Assembly (NCBI GenBank): GCA_947623455.1
Contig: OX392542.1
Coordinates: 10,113,625 to 10,177,624, forward strand
Length of the DNA: 64,000 nucleotides
Direction of reading: 5' to 3'
DNA from: Mimachlamys varia
Taxonomy: Eukaryota; Mollusca; Bivalvia; Pectinida; Pectinidae
The position numbers and the translations under genes were made by a program. The notes below the pieces were generated by a model. It made no database searches. It was given only the letters and a program-made list of their open reading frames with translations, and was not told the DNA's origin. Positions 42,597 to 55,974 of this stretch are shown here, piece after piece. How positions within the stretch are numbered: position 1 is the first letter of the stretch; each line of letters opens with the position of its first letter.

Positions 42597-43035
42597 CATT
42601 ATTAACGTACAAATGCGACACTGGCAATTTACCAGGTGAAAAAATGATTAACGTACAAAAGCAATACTGGCAATTTAACAGGTGAAATTAATTAACGTAC
42701 AAAAGCAACATTGGCAATTTAACAGGTGAAATTAATTAACGTACAAAAGCAACACTGGCAATCAAGCAGGTGAAAATGATTAACATACAAAAGCAACACT
42801 GGAAATGTAACAGGTGAAATTGATAAACGTACAAAAGCAACACTGGTAATATAACAGGTGAAATTGATTAACGTACAAAAGAAACACTGACAATTTAACA
42901 GTTGAAATTGATTAACTTACAAAAGCAATACTGGTAATATAACAGGTGAAATTGATTAACGTACAAAAGAAACACTGGCAATTCAACAGGTGAAATTGAT
43001 TAACGTTCAAAAATAACAATGACAATATAACAGGT
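42597..43035. repeat. ~41-bp tandem repeat, about 10 copies
   Basis: Unit GATTAACGTACAAAAGCAAC followed by ACTGGCAATTTAACAGGTGA. It starts right after the 618-bp hAT-like element. Confidence 0.92.
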
Positions 43036-43794
43036 GTTGCTCAATCCAAAAACATAACAGTGTTATTTATAATAAACAAACTAAATGTTGTTTAGCTCAG
43101 AACTGTGTTTTTGTTTTGGTCGGTTGATTGGTAATCCTTCATTCTCGGGTCATCACTAGGTGTTACACCTGGACATGAAATATAAATATACTAAAATAGC
43201 ACCATTATATTAAGAGGAAGTTTATGTGACATACAACGTCGTAGCAGGTTTTCATGAACAGCATTAATACAAACTATTGATAGGACTGCAAATGTCATAG
43301 CACCTGAACACTGAAGACAATTAAAGACATTGGTAATCATGCTAGACTTCTCAACAAATTTGCAAAAATTCCATGATTGAAATAAATGTCGACTTGGTCA
43401 CATTGGCGATTCTTTGTGGAAGAATATTAAAGTAATTATTCAAGGTACTGATCAGATAATGATTTGAAATTGCAGCGAGGGCTTTGGGTACTTCCAAGTT
43501 GAAAAATGTACAACAAAACGTTATCAAATGTTTACAAAAATTCAACTTATAAATGTGGGAGTTTTTTTTAATAAAAATTAGGGAACAAGAGACAACAATA
43601 AAGATGTAGAAAAACGCTGAACACTAGGCTGAGGAGAAACCCATACTGTTTTAGAGTAAAGAAAATGCGACCAGTCTAACTGATGTCATACCAAAATCAT
43701 GAGTGTAAAACGTAGCGATTACTAAATGGATACTTTATTGATATAGCTTTTAATATTGTATCCAAAAAGCTAATTATCATAATTAAAAAAAAAA

Positions 43795-44420
43795 TTATAG
43801 AATACCGAAGCATTAACAAAATTATAATCCGAACTCAAAATCGATTAAACTAGGGACAAAATATGAAAAAAGGAAAGATTAGCAAGAGAATAAGACCAGG
43901 TATTCCGGGAGAGTAAGCGTCTTCTGCTTCATCGACGGCACCCGCCATGTAAACCTTGGTCACATCTAAGTAAACATCAAAACGGGAACCGAGTATCATT
44001 GTTAATCACAACAAGTAAACACACTTATGAGCATACTCAAAATGTCCATCTTCATATCACTCAAAGATACAGAATGTTTCTCAATGAGACAAAGATGGCG
44101 ACAGTGGCCATAGTTCTGATCAGCCTGCATCTCTCGAATACTTGTGTTTGTTTGTCAGCATCGACATCGATCATGAAAATCACGATATTTAGAGCAAGCC
44201 CTAGAATAACGAATCTGCTGCGACATGTTAACACCATAGATTGGAGAACCAGGGATGCTACTATCAAGAAATGGAAAGTTCACAATCGTTAAATTGCAAT
44301 CGCCACATGTATCGTACAACTTTAGTAGTAAGCTGTCCATGTTGGTTGTAGTTTAAGTTGATATCGAGGTAAGCAGCTGATGTAGAAGAGTCTGTTGTGT
44401 CCTTTATTTCAAGTCCCGAA
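43795..44420 (-). mobile_element. Penelope-like 3' fragment with RT end
   Basis: Minus strand: RT end with NFPFLDSSIPGSPIYGVNMS and SQQIRYSRACSKYRDFHDRC, several frame breaks, then the 3' region down to the 'CGATTTTGAGTTCGGATTAT' motif near 43840. Confidence 0.65.
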
Positions 44421-45114
44421 ATGTATATAGCCTTTCTAGAAACTCATTCTTTTGTAGTGTAAAGAAAAAGACTTACAGATATCATACCAAAATGGGGATT
44501 GTAACATGGTGTGATAACCGAATTGATATTTGATAAATATAACTTTTAATATCTTATCCAAAAACTAATCATCAAATTAAATCCATTTAAGTAAATTTCC
44601 TTACAATACCATATTTCTTAAAGTTCAACAATTCTTGTCAATGCTGTTACTCTGTTTGCTGAAGTAACGAACTGAATATTACAGGTAAGTAAAGGAGGTA
44701 TGTTTGATACTATTAAGAAAATGGAAATATCGTATTTAAATCAACGAAATCCGATTTGATATATATATTCAATTATATTTGTATTTTGTCTACAATTCTT
44801 TAAAAGCGTTATGTATGCTCAAACCTGCTCTAGTTATCATAAACGACATAAGTCTGTGTCATCGAATCCTTTAATTCGCCTAAACACAACACGTACTTTT
44901 GTAAATGTTTTATTACAATATAATTATCCGAGTAGTTAAAATGGAGAGACTGTTTTTTATGATAACAGTACGAGTAATACGAATCGATTGTCGTATGCCC
45001 GTCTTTCATGCAGATGTACATGATAATTATCAGGATATTGGATACAGCATTGAGATTGTAATGTGTAATGTGTTATTTTATGTCCGTGTTTGTACCATTG
45101 TGTATGTTACTGTT

Positions 45115-45190
45115 TTGGGAGATGACTTATATAGTCTAATCCCCTTGTTTTTATGTCAATAAAATGTTTTTGAAATTGAATTGAAAACGG
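45115..45190 (+). mobile_element. Possible LINE-type 3' tail
   Basis: 'CAATAAAATGTTTTTGAAATTG' followed by a TTGAA-type run resembles LINE 3' tails with simple repeats. The short ORF upstream (44905-45162) has no recognisable domain. Confidence 0.3.
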
Positions 45191-47757
45191 TGTCAGACAC
45201 AAAGTCACGCATTAAAGTCGTTCATATACAGTGTTCGTCACAAAACATACGTATACAGTATCTGTTCATCTCTGTCACACTCGAAACAACTATAAACTCT
45301 CATAGTCGAAAATCTTGTCATTGCTTCTACCAAGTCTTATGATAATATATGCCTTTTTAGTGTCATGTCGTGAATTTTAATGTATATTATCGGATATTTA
45401 GTTTTTTGTTTCTTAGTCTAAAATAACAAAATTGTAAATATTCGATTATATGCATTAATAAATTACGCGTCTGCTGAGAAGTAATTAATATTTGGAATGA
45501 AAGATTTTAGTGCCATGAAAGGTTAGAACAAACATTTGTAATGACTTATTTCCCTTGTTTACTTGGAGTTTTTCAGGGTACACAACTCTGTCGCTCTTAG
45601 GCATTTATTCGTTATAATTCACAAAATCAAGTTATTATTTCATAATATAATTCAATTCAATTATGTTGTAATCGAACTCCTATGATTTTTTAAGCGTGAA
45701 TACAATATTAATGTAATCGTTAATTTCAAATAATGCCAAACTTCCAAATAATAACTTATCTCAGTTCGTTCTTCATCTATTTTTGCTGTTTTTCAAAACA
45801 CCTTACCATTTCAACATAAGTTAAAGGAACTGAAATGAACACCAAAACATACGATAGTTACCACAAAGTCTCATTTAAGTCTGAAGCAATACCAGGTCAC
45901 TCGTAGATACAAGCTTTTACTCAATCATTTCTGGTATCTGTAAATATATATCATGTATAATACCAGATTCTCTCTAAGATGCAGCGGACCTGATATGTTT
46001 TACACTAGAGTATCTTTCCCGAATCGATACTTGGGAGTACATGTATCAGTAGAGAAAGTATGAACGACATTTTGTTATTTATGTAAAAAAAATGAAAGAA
46101 CAAATAAAGAAGTGTGCTCTCTAGCACTTTTACTCCTCCAAGGTTCCACCGTGGATACTAACCATCTTAATATAGAGTCAGAGATGAATATACACATATC
46201 TTCACTTGTGCTGTAACATATATAGATGATGCTATGAATTAATGTCGGTCGCTTGACTTCACAGTGTACAAAGCCACCTCGTGGTGGAAAATTTCCTGTG
46301 TACAGAACCGCTCTAGTGAAAGTCTGTATAATTACTAGTGCTCTGGGTGGTTGCCAGGGCCAATCAATTAGTATTTGTTGTAGTGTATGACGGACTAATT
46401 CAAGGCCGTCTATTCATGACGAACTTAATACGACACAAAAAGAAATATATCTAAGGCTGCAAATGTCCCGTTATGATAAAATGTGAAAAATGAAAAATAA
46501 ATGATAAAAAAATAAAATTTGAACCTTTGAAATATAATGTCGGTTTCAAATTTCACTTTTTTTCTAATATGTAAATACAAATTGGTAAAATAATTTTCGT
46601 GTTACATAAAGACCACCGTTGATCTACTGTTGATATATACAATAACCAGGTAAAATCCAATTACGTTGGGGGCATTCAACAATAAATAGGCCAGTGTCAA
46701 ACAGGAGTAGGTCCCGTCTTAGTAAGTTTGGTGTATGATCACATGTGTAACTGATGTTGTATACAAATCTAGACTGGAGGGTCACGTGTAACAAGGCCTT
46801 CGCTAGAACACGTATATAAGTATCTCGTGAATGACTAATGCTTGTCATTCCCCTAGTAATAGGGCATCCGTGTTGTTGTGTGTTTCAGACTGTATACACT
46901 TTTCTTACTATTATCACAGGCACTTGTGACCAGGAGAATAACCATCTATATATATATAATATATAGAATAAAGCGAAATTTGAAAAAATAAAATATATAA
47001 ACTAAATTTTCCAATTTTCTTTTTATGTTATTAATCATCTGAAACCATAATGAAAATAACTGCCAAATTTCAGCTTGATACGTCAAGCGGTTAAATTTCA
47101 CAAAAAATCGACTATCAGATACTGAAAAAGAGAGCTCTTTTCAGTGTCTCTTATTATTTGTCCCTCTGCTTCTGATGCATTATGTATCCTATTGTCATAC
47201 TTTAAAGGAAAATCAGTTATATATACATATAAATCGCGACGAAAAGTTGCTTTCATTAATTCTGTAATAACTAAGCATTTTCCTATCTTTGTTTTAGATA
47301 AAGATGGAAGAATGCTTCATTATAAAAATAAAGAATTTCTACCCTGTAAGCTTTTAATTGTTATACCCTATTAAGGTTGACCCTTACAGCTTATCAGTCA
47401 CCGTTTTTAAACAAAAAGGTACACATGCCGTAATATATGATTTTATGGAATGTTTCTTTCGAAAGAACATACAATTTGTTTTCCATAATATTAACCATAG
47501 TACTGAGAAAAGGAAGAATGAAGTTAAACTTGCCGCAATTTACCTTAAAAGATATCCTAGTATGTTTACATATGCATACAAGTTTGTTGTTCTAAGATAC
47601 AAAAACATCCAATGAATTTATATTTTCAGTTTCAGATATATTTTATTGATTAACAATCGGATTGAGCAACAGGCGTAGTCTATATCAGCTCTCTCCTCAA
47701 CTTCCTTTATTTACATACATGTATATTGCAATACCTGGACATGAACACACATACATT
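45191..47757. other. Unassigned intergenic sequence
   Basis: No gene or repeat recognised. Short frames at 47144-47615 have no known domain and no codon-use signal I can see. Confidence 0.4.
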
Positions 47758-48675
47758 ATCCATTCATACACCAGGTCACCCTACACATTTGTACATAGTC
47801 ACAGGCACAACATGCATATTTTTATGCAAGCATATATACTTGTACATACAAACTTACATGCACATATATACACTCATACATACAGTAATTTGAAAGTGTA
47901 CATACAAAAATCATGTACCTATACAATGTTTCAATGTGAAAGGTTTTTTTTCAAATTGAAATGGAAATTCAAATGAATAAAACCTATTTTTGTAGATCTA
48001 TAATGGTGGTTAAGTTTTAAGTTATGTGATTTATTTATAAAAGAACATGGAAATGCAAGACAAAAGTTATAAAATCCTTGCAAACACCACAAAGCAAAAA
48101 GAAGTACTCTGCATTTGTCTTGAAATAAATAAGATCGTTTTACGTCACAGTAGATTTAATGAAATGTTAAATCATAACATAAATAAATTGCTGTTGGTGA
48201 CATATGTAAATTATTATGGTTTTTATATCACAAAGATTCTGTGCTGTTTATGACAAGGGTGAATGAACTGCCCAATGACAAGGATCAGTACCATGTTTGG
48301 GGCAGGTGTAAATGTCAAACTTTGGATATCACAAGAATTCTACATCGAGTGTTTTACAGGTGTGTTAACTGTCCAATGCCCTTTCACAAAGTCCTACATA
48401 ATGTATGTCATGTTTATAACTGATATGACTTGTAATGAACTTGCACAATTCAAATCAGGTAAAAAACGGAATTCGCGTGATATTTGAAATCTTTCTTCGT
48501 GGTTTTCTATTCTTTTGACTTTTGAGTGCCATTGGTGAGTCCTAAATGGATTAAATGGTGATGTGATGAGTCCTTTATTTGCTGTGTTTTTACTTAAGAC
48601 AAATGTCGCGGTTAATTAATCGCGATTTTTCGTGATAAGCTGCTTACGAACAAAATCACGGCACAGGGATATAGA
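47758..48675 (+). repeat. Segmental duplication, copy A
   Basis: ~910 bp matching 49485-50422 in the same orientation, ~1.73 kb apart, from 'CATTCATACACCAGGTCA' to 'ATCACGGCACAGGGATATAG'. A few substitutions and short indels. Beyond the shared end, copy A runs into hAT-like element sequence. Confidence 0.85.
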
Positions 48676-49111
48676 TTTATTTTAAAAAAACCTCTAAATG
48701 CACGCCAAATGTACCCTCCATTCGCAGAAATAATCTTGATTTCCCCCAAAAAAACCCGCGCAAAATGTCCGTGTCTTTCGCTGTTAGCTATCGTGTCACT
48801 TTTTGCATAGCAATGAGTTTTGACGTCATTGCACGCGCTAGCCTTTCGCTGTCAATGTATGGCGGTCTTCCTCTTAACAAAGGCATCCAATGAAATTTTG
48901 CGTGTTTTTTTTAGGAAATCGAGATTATTTTTACGGAAGGAGAATACATTTGACGTGCAATTAGGAGGTTTTTAAAGCTTTCCACCCTTTATGACAATTG
49001 AAGGAGGCATTTTTATTTAAAATTTATCTAACCCCCACAAAAGTGTAAAATTACTCTAAACACCCTAGTTTATGTCCAAAACTAGCTGTAACAAAGTGTC
49101 AGGTCCCTATG
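48676..49111. mobile_element. Left-truncated relative of the 41.97 kb element
   Basis: 'AAACCTCTAAATGCACGCCA', 'CGCAAAATGTCCGTGTCT' and right end 'AGGTCCCTATGG' match the internal and right parts of the 618-bp element. The left end is missing: the sequence switches from duplicated flank (shared with 50.4 kb) straight into the element interior. Confidence 0.6.
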
Positions 49112-49484
49112 GTTCGTACTGGTTTAATGCGTGTAAATCACGTGATATTCTAGTATACGGTGCATGCAAAAACTTTGGAACACCCTTCGTGTGAACAACA
49201 AAGATGCATCTTATAATGTTATTGTGAACTCAATATTGATGGGACGCCGAACACCCCACACAAAAGTGTGTTCGGCCAATCATAACATTGCTGGTAATAT
49301 TCCCGGGGAGAGGAATTTATATAAGCTTTCAGCTTGTTTTCCGATCTTCAATATACAAATATGTGCTTTATTATTTTGAACAACTGTGTCACCATTTTGG
49401 AATATAAAATACTGTTTATACTAAAAGTTCATTTCAGAAAAAAATGTACGCCCCCTCTAACCCAAAATCCTGGATCCGCCTATG

Positions 49485-50422
49485 TATCCATTCATACACC
49501 AGGTCAACCTACATATTTGAACATTGTCACAGGCACAACATGCATATTTTCATGCAAGCATATATACTTGTACATACAAACTAACATGCACATATATACA
49601 CTCATACATACAGTAATTTGAAAGTGTACATACAAAAATCATATTGTTGCAACCGGTACAATGTTTCAATGTGAAAGGTTTTTTTTCAAATTTTGAATGG
49701 AAATTCAAATGAATAAAACCTATTTTTGTAGATCTATATTGGTGGTTAAGGTTTAAGTTATGTGATTTATTTATAAAAGAACATGGAAATGCAGGACAAA
49801 AGTTACAAAATACTTGCAAACACCACAAACCAAAAAGAAGTACTCTGCATTTGTCTTGAAATAAATAAGATCGTTTGACGTCATAGTATATTTAATGAAA
49901 TGTAAAATGCTAACATGAATACATTGCTGTTGGTGACATATGTAAATTATTATGGTTTTTATATCACAAAGATTCTGTGCTGTTTATAACAAGGGTGAAT
50001 GAACTGCCCAATGACAAGGATCAGTACCATGTTCGAGGCAGGTGTAAATGTCAAACTTTGGATATCACAAGAATTCTACATCGAGTGTTTTACAGGTGTT
50101 AACTGTCCAATGCTCTTTCACAAAGTCCTACATAATGTATGTCATGTTTATAACTGTTATGACATGTAATGACCTTGCACAATTCAAATCAGGTAAAAAA
50201 CGGAATTCGCGTGATATTTGAAATCTTTCCTCGTGGTTTTCTATTTTTTTGTTTTTTGAGTGCCATTGGTGAGTCCTAAATGGATTAAATGGTGATGTGA
50301 TGAGTCCTTTATTTGCTGTGTTTTTACTTAAGACAAATGTCGCGGTTAATTAATCGCGATTTTTCGTGATAAGCTGCTTACGAACAAAATCACGGCACAG
50401 GGATATAGATAGGGGGCGAACA
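49485..50422 (+). repeat. Segmental duplication, copy B
   Basis: Second copy of the same segment; after the shared 'CACAGGGATATAGAT' it continues into unrelated sequence. No gene is recognised in either copy; short frames differ between them by indels. Confidence 0.85.
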
Positions 50423-50594
50423 AATTGTTGTTTTTTTTTTTTGCAAAATTGATTACTTACAAATATTCTTTATCATATAACCAAAACAAAATCAAAATTG
50501 TGTTTTAAAATGTGTCAATTACTGTGAATTAACATTGAACTCCTTACATCCTTAACGAGAGATGCCGACTCAATAAGACTATGGACATGTTTGT

Positions 50595-50796
50595 TAGGAC
50601 CACCATCTTAGTCTTATTGATAAATAATCGGTATCCCTGAATGCTATAAAAGTGGAGATTTAGAATATGCTTTTTAGTAATTCGTCAGTGCTACATTTAA
50701 GGACATGACAGTTTCTTGGATGTGACAAAGATTTACATTACATGATTGTCATCGACAAAGAAGACGCTTACCCTTCCGAAACACCTGGTCGAACAT
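50595..50796 (+). mobile_element. Penelope-like 3'-region fragment
   Basis: Contains 'CATCTTAGTCTTATTGATAAAT', 'GGATGTGACAAAGATTTACA' and 'CGCTTACCCTTCCGAAACACC' in family order, diverged and truncated after the last motif. Confidence 0.55.
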
Positions 50797-52511
50797 ATTC
50801 TTTGCCAAGGTTTTCAGTGTGAATCGTTTTAATTTTTGTTTTAATTTTTGTTTATTTTTAGTAGGTAAATTTGATTTAAACATTTTCTGCATTTCTGAAA
50901 CCAACACATAAATGATAACATACAACATTACATTAGTTATTCTTTGATGTTTTTGTCGACCTGTAGCATTGTTTAAGCATTTGCATATTATCGTGGCATA
51001 ACGTAGAATTATATGACATGATATATTATATTTCCTTGATAACTGTACATTAAATTGTAGGAATGAATTAATGTCTGTGTTTTTTGTGTAATACATCCAG
51101 TCTAGACTACATGTTTGGAGAGGACAAAGTTTTAGCTAGTCCATACGTTTATGCTTATACAGACCTAGACAATAATACCTACGGTAATGAGATTTGTGAC
51201 ACGATTCTGTCAAATTTGGAAAAAAAAGGTGTTGTGTTATAACTAGACAAGCCTCGCCTTGATACATTTTGGAATTAAAAGAAAATATCCTATTGTACAG
51301 CCTTTCAGAAAATAATTGATGTCGGTATAATTGAACGCCTATTTCAGATTTAACAATTGTTAGCTGCCATAGTTACCATAAATTTATAAAAACTTGATAG
51401 ATTGTACCCACCGAAATTTCCAAATCCTCCTTATACAGTTTATTGATCTCTCTACTTTGTTTGTTTTGTTTCTTTTATATACAGAATCTATCGTGTAAAT
51501 ACCTGGGAAATCTACAATGATTTGAGCTGTACACCTTTAGGAAATGTCAACCCAATATTTAATGTCTTGTTTTGATTCACTACATTTTTGGCAGCTTCCC
51601 AAGGTCTACTTTAACCTTCAAGATAACACCAAACATTCCTTTGTAACACTGACAGCATTACCTGAGCTGATATAATTAATCAACTGACAGTGTTTACTGG
51701 CCTGAATGTTTAACCCACTTTAACGTTAAAGTTTAAATAAACTTCAAAGCCTAGACAAGAACCTATTTCAAAAGAAAATCAACGCAAAAGGCAAGTGTTC
51801 TTTTCAGACATTTAGATTGCTTGGAATTCGGAAAAGGTTTCAGCTTAATTACTATATTCAATGAATCGTGATTAACTTAAGATAAATTATATTGTTCAAT
51901 TACGTTGAAGCTAGCGAAAAAAAAATCCCAGAGAAAACCGAAGCGCCAACAAAACAAATTAAATATTTGTCATCAATACATGCATTGATATCGATTGTCC
52001 TGTGGAAAAGTACAATGTTGATATCAATGTTGTTTACATATAAGACGCTATCCTTCCTATTTATAATTAACATACCCATTCAAAGTCAGTCTAATGTGAC
52101 AATAGAAGTTTTGTTCCGCCGTCTGTATATGGAGTGGCCTCGTTGGTACCATGCCAAAGGGTTACTGAACATGTAATAAAAACCTTAATATTTATCTTAT
52201 TAGGGACCAGTTTATGTCTTTTTATGTATGTCAAGTGCTTATGTGGGATGTGCCAGATTGAAATAAAGCAAATGTAACGATTCGTTTGATTTCAATGCAT
52301 TCCTTTATTTAAACAATGCTGAGAATTCCATTGATTGTGGACCGCTTGTTTATAAACATTGTAAAGTACAGTTTATGGCACGATTACAAAACCCAACTTG
52401 GGGAACCCATTTTCTGTTTACAGAGTGTGTCATTTTACTCATATATTGACGTTATGTTATTTTAGTGATATTTCATTAGTACCTTTCCCCTAAAGGTTCT
52501 ATAATTTAAGG
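50797..52511. other. Unassigned intergenic sequence
   Basis: AT-rich; a 94-codon frame at 51892-52176 shows no domain and begins in low-complexity sequence. Confidence 0.4.
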
Positions 52512-52566
52512 TGACGTAACACACACATGTGCTGCACCTTTTAAATTTAGTAATAGATACAAAGCA
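52512..52566 (-). mobile_element. Retrozyme-like repeat, 3' tail fragment
   Basis: Only the tail survives (minus strand: ...ATTTAAAAGGTGCAGCACAT...TTACGTCAC). No ribozyme region is present. Confidence 0.55.
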
Positions 52567-53119
52567 AATAAATTAAATTTCCATGAACAAATAAAATTAT
52601 TATTCAATAATGCAATAAAAAGATAAATTTTCGAAAAATGAAACAACGTTTCATGATTCACCACCAAAACAAATTGAAGACATATTAGGAAGAATCGAAG
52701 GTTGTCGACGTAGGAAACTAAACAAAGCACACACCATTAAACTAAGGCACCATTTTGTCCATTTTAGATTCATAAACGGACAGATAAAAAGAATAAAAAG
52801 TTATGTCTAGAGGGTTCTTGCTTAGTTCTATTTATTTTGGAAATAGCTTATATCTGTTTTACACGTAAAATACATCAAAAGAGAAAAGTTGTTTGCATAA
52901 GTATACGTTACTTATGTTTATGCAAAAGATAATATAAGTTTTAGAACCTCGTATTTACAATGACTGAAAGAATTTAACGACCAGGATCTGTTCGAGTCTG
53001 ATACTCTAACAGCAGAGTGAACCACCATGCCAAGTAAATTATCGCTGTAAAAGTGTTTTTGTTCCGACAGGAAACTTCAAATATGACATTAAAGTCTTTA
53101 AAACAAAATCAGAGAATAC

Positions 53120-53525
53120 CAATGATTAAAAAAAACTTAATCCGAACTCAAAATCGATTAAAAAAGAGGCAAAATATGAACAAAAGAAATATATACATGG
53201 AGACCCTCGTTGATGAGGACTATGAGTTCTATGGTCGCCATCTTGGTCTCATTGATAAATAAGTTGTATACTTGTTTTTTCAACATACTCATTAGTGCGC
53301 TTACTTGTTGTGATTGAGAATGATGACTAGGTTCTCATTTTGAGGACTTCTATCAAGGAATACATGTCGGGTTTCGTCGATGAAACAGAAGACGCTTATT
53401 TTCTGGAACGACTGGTCTTTTTATCTCGTACTTTTACAGGGGTCTCCCTGTAAATCTTTCTTTTGTTCATATTTTGCCCTTAATGTAATCGATTTTGATC
53501 TCGGATTATGGTTTTGTTGATTACG
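53120..53525 (+). mobile_element. Penelope-like 3' end with inverted 5' piece
   Basis: 53120-53205 is the family's terminal segment in minus orientation ('CCGAACTCAAAATCGATT'). It is followed without a gap by a plus-oriented fragment from 'TATGGTCGCCATCTTGGTCT' to the same terminal motif at about 53490-53520. Terminal pieces in opposite orientation at one insertion are a known feature of Penelope-like elements. Confidence 0.6.
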
Positions 53526-53593
53526 GTGTTCCTTTTTTTTATTTTTTAAGAAATTAGTTTAAATACGTCGCAAACATTGATTCTAATGTTTAA

Positions 53594-53645
53594 AGGGGGA
53601 TAGGGGGTAGGGGGTAGAGGAGTAGAGGGGTAGAGAGGGATAGGG
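53594..53645 (+). other. G-rich tract
   Basis: Runs GGGGG-ATA-GGGGG-TA-GGGGG then a 12-base loop before GGGG; a possible but less regular quadruplex. Confidence 0.4.
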
Positions 53646-54434
53646 TGGAGAGCTTGAACTGCTATCAAAAGGGTGTAAAATTATGTCTTACTTTAGCTTT
53701 TATGATTACTTTACGGTATCGTGAACTTCATCATATCGTAAAATCATTTTAGTTGAAATATGTTTGTTTAATTGTTGAAGTACTGTTTTGTTTTGTTTTT
53801 TGGACAAAACTCTAAGGCTAGTTAGTCACTTGAAGAGCAGTGTGTTCGTCAATACGTGGAAACTTACTGACCTGCCCTGGCTAGACAGCTAATAATATGT
53901 CTATGAATGAGGTAGGGTTTTAAACCGTATGTATACCGGAATAGTTTGTTTGAATCGGCGATATACAATTAAAAGGTCGTTGTACCCAAACAATAGATCA
54001 ATATGTTACCATTACTATATTTCTATAGCAAATGTCAAGATATGTACCTGTACGGAATATTTACTTTGAATGGTTCATTGAGGAATCTTGCTCATGAGAA
54101 TTCGCGTAATTAATTTTCCTTTAAACTTTTCCATTTATTTGTATTGTAATAAATACTGTACATCGAAACTGAGAAAAAAAAATGTTTTTTTTAAGGGTTT
54201 AACAAGTGATGGGAAAAGAAATCTCTTGATGGCAAAAATTTTAGATGGGGGAGAAAAGCATACATTCTGTTAGATGATTATATAAGATTTATATTCGATA
54301 TCAAAAAAAAAGGGGGTGATGGGTGATGCAGTTTAATTCATTTTTCGAACTACTTTACCCCTATTCCTAAATACTTGTTCCTCGACTTAACGACTTGTCA
54401 TCTCAATAATATGTCCAGTTCATCATCTTATTTT

Positions 54435-54566
54435 GATCTTATTCTCTTGTACTTTTGCAAGGGTGTCCATGTAAATCTCTCCCTTTTGCTCATATGTTGC
54501 CCCTTCTTTAATCGATTTTGAGTTTGGGTTATGGTTTTGTTGACGCTTCGGTATTCTCTATTTATC
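54435..54566 (+). mobile_element. Penelope-like terminal fragment
   Basis: Contains 'ATTCTCTTGTACTTTTGCAA', 'AATCGATTTTGAGTTTGGGT' and 'GTTGACGCTTCGGTATTCTC' in family order. Confidence 0.55.
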
Positions 54567-55974
54567 TTTATTCTGATTGTATATTTCATTTTCTCGAACA
54601 TGATATATGTATATATCAGTTAATCTTTGTAGTTATACCAGTTGATGAACGATATCTGGTTCTATTTATACCCTGACTATTTTCGTGTGCTTATCCCTCA
54701 ATGATACATGAACTACTCCATTACGCTATGATGCAGTCACGGTGCAAGTCTACATACCCTGCTATAAATCATCCAGTTGACCACGTGACGTATCGGGTAT
54801 AAAAAACATTCAACTATTTGTATTTACATTATGCACGATGGGTTCCCATTAACTCAGTGTTAATCTGGACTGTATTCACAGTAGTATAGATGCAGTCAAG
54901 ACCACCGGACGATAACATGACGTCATTTTGGGGCCATGTTGACGTACGATACGTCAACGCGTTGCACGTCGCCTCAGATTACACGTTTATCGCTTAACGA
55001 TAATCATTAAGGTGATTGTGATATACAGAAAAAAAACCTCTTCCAGTATGTTAGCATACAAGCACAAAAACCTTTATAAATTATAAAAACGACATGATTA
55101 TGTGTTATAAAATATCTGAAATGTAAAAATATCCATTGAACGTCTGTCAGATTGTATTTATTGTCAATATGAATGCATCAGGATGATAGATAAATATTTA
55201 AGACTTCCTTAACGGACGGCACTCTAGATCTATTTAGCTTGCACCAAGATTGAATTCATATTGACAATAAATCCAATGTGAAAGACATTAATGGTTATAT
55301 AACCACAAACATGCATTTATTTCACGTGCATTATCTAAAATGTACGTGCAATAATACATAATCATAGCATACAGCAAATAAAAAAAACATGTTTAGATCG
55401 CAAGAAAACAGTTTTATTACGTACTTAAAATAGAAATATACGTGCTGTTATACATGTTTTTATAATTGACATGATGTACTAGCCTAAGGTAAGCGTTTTC
55501 TGTATCAGAAAAGTGTTTTCGTACGTGAGTACTTGAGTTCAGAGCGCATAAAGGAACCTCACCTATTGTGTTGACAAGGTATACGTCGAAATCTTGAGTC
55601 CTATATGACACCTACATTTTCTTTTAAAAGTAGGTGACCTAGACATAGATATAGCGGTATATATATTGTCTCCGCATGATTACCCTATCCTCTTGTCCAC
55701 GCTCGCAGCACGTGGGAAAACTTGTCCGGAATTACCGTATTAATCGTGATCATAGCAAACGTGACTATACACTGTATGATAAACTATAGAGAGGTCTTTG
55801 TTAATTTGTGTATTAAAATAAGTGACAGTATAGTGTTGAGGATGGTTTGGTTGATCCGCTCTTTTTGTCACGGTAAGACATTGTGAAATTATAAGGTCAC
55901 GTATCGTCATCTTTATGACAAACTATAAGTTAACGGAGTGAAAGGACTTGTTACAGAAATGAACAAATAGACCG
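54567..55974. other. Unassigned intergenic sequence
   Basis: No gene recognised. A short inverted repeat ('TTGTCAATATGAATGCA' near 55160 and 'TTCATATTGACAATAAAT' near 55255) could form a hairpin with ~75 bp loop. Confidence 0.4.

Noticed and set aside
42597..43035. CRISPR-like regular repeats
   Set aside because: The repeats are directly adjacent 41-bp units with no unique spacers, in a eukaryotic context.
51892..52176. 94-codon frame as a small membrane protein
   Set aside because: Hydrophobic stretches are expected from AT-rich noncoding DNA; no upstream promoter, splice or family evidence.
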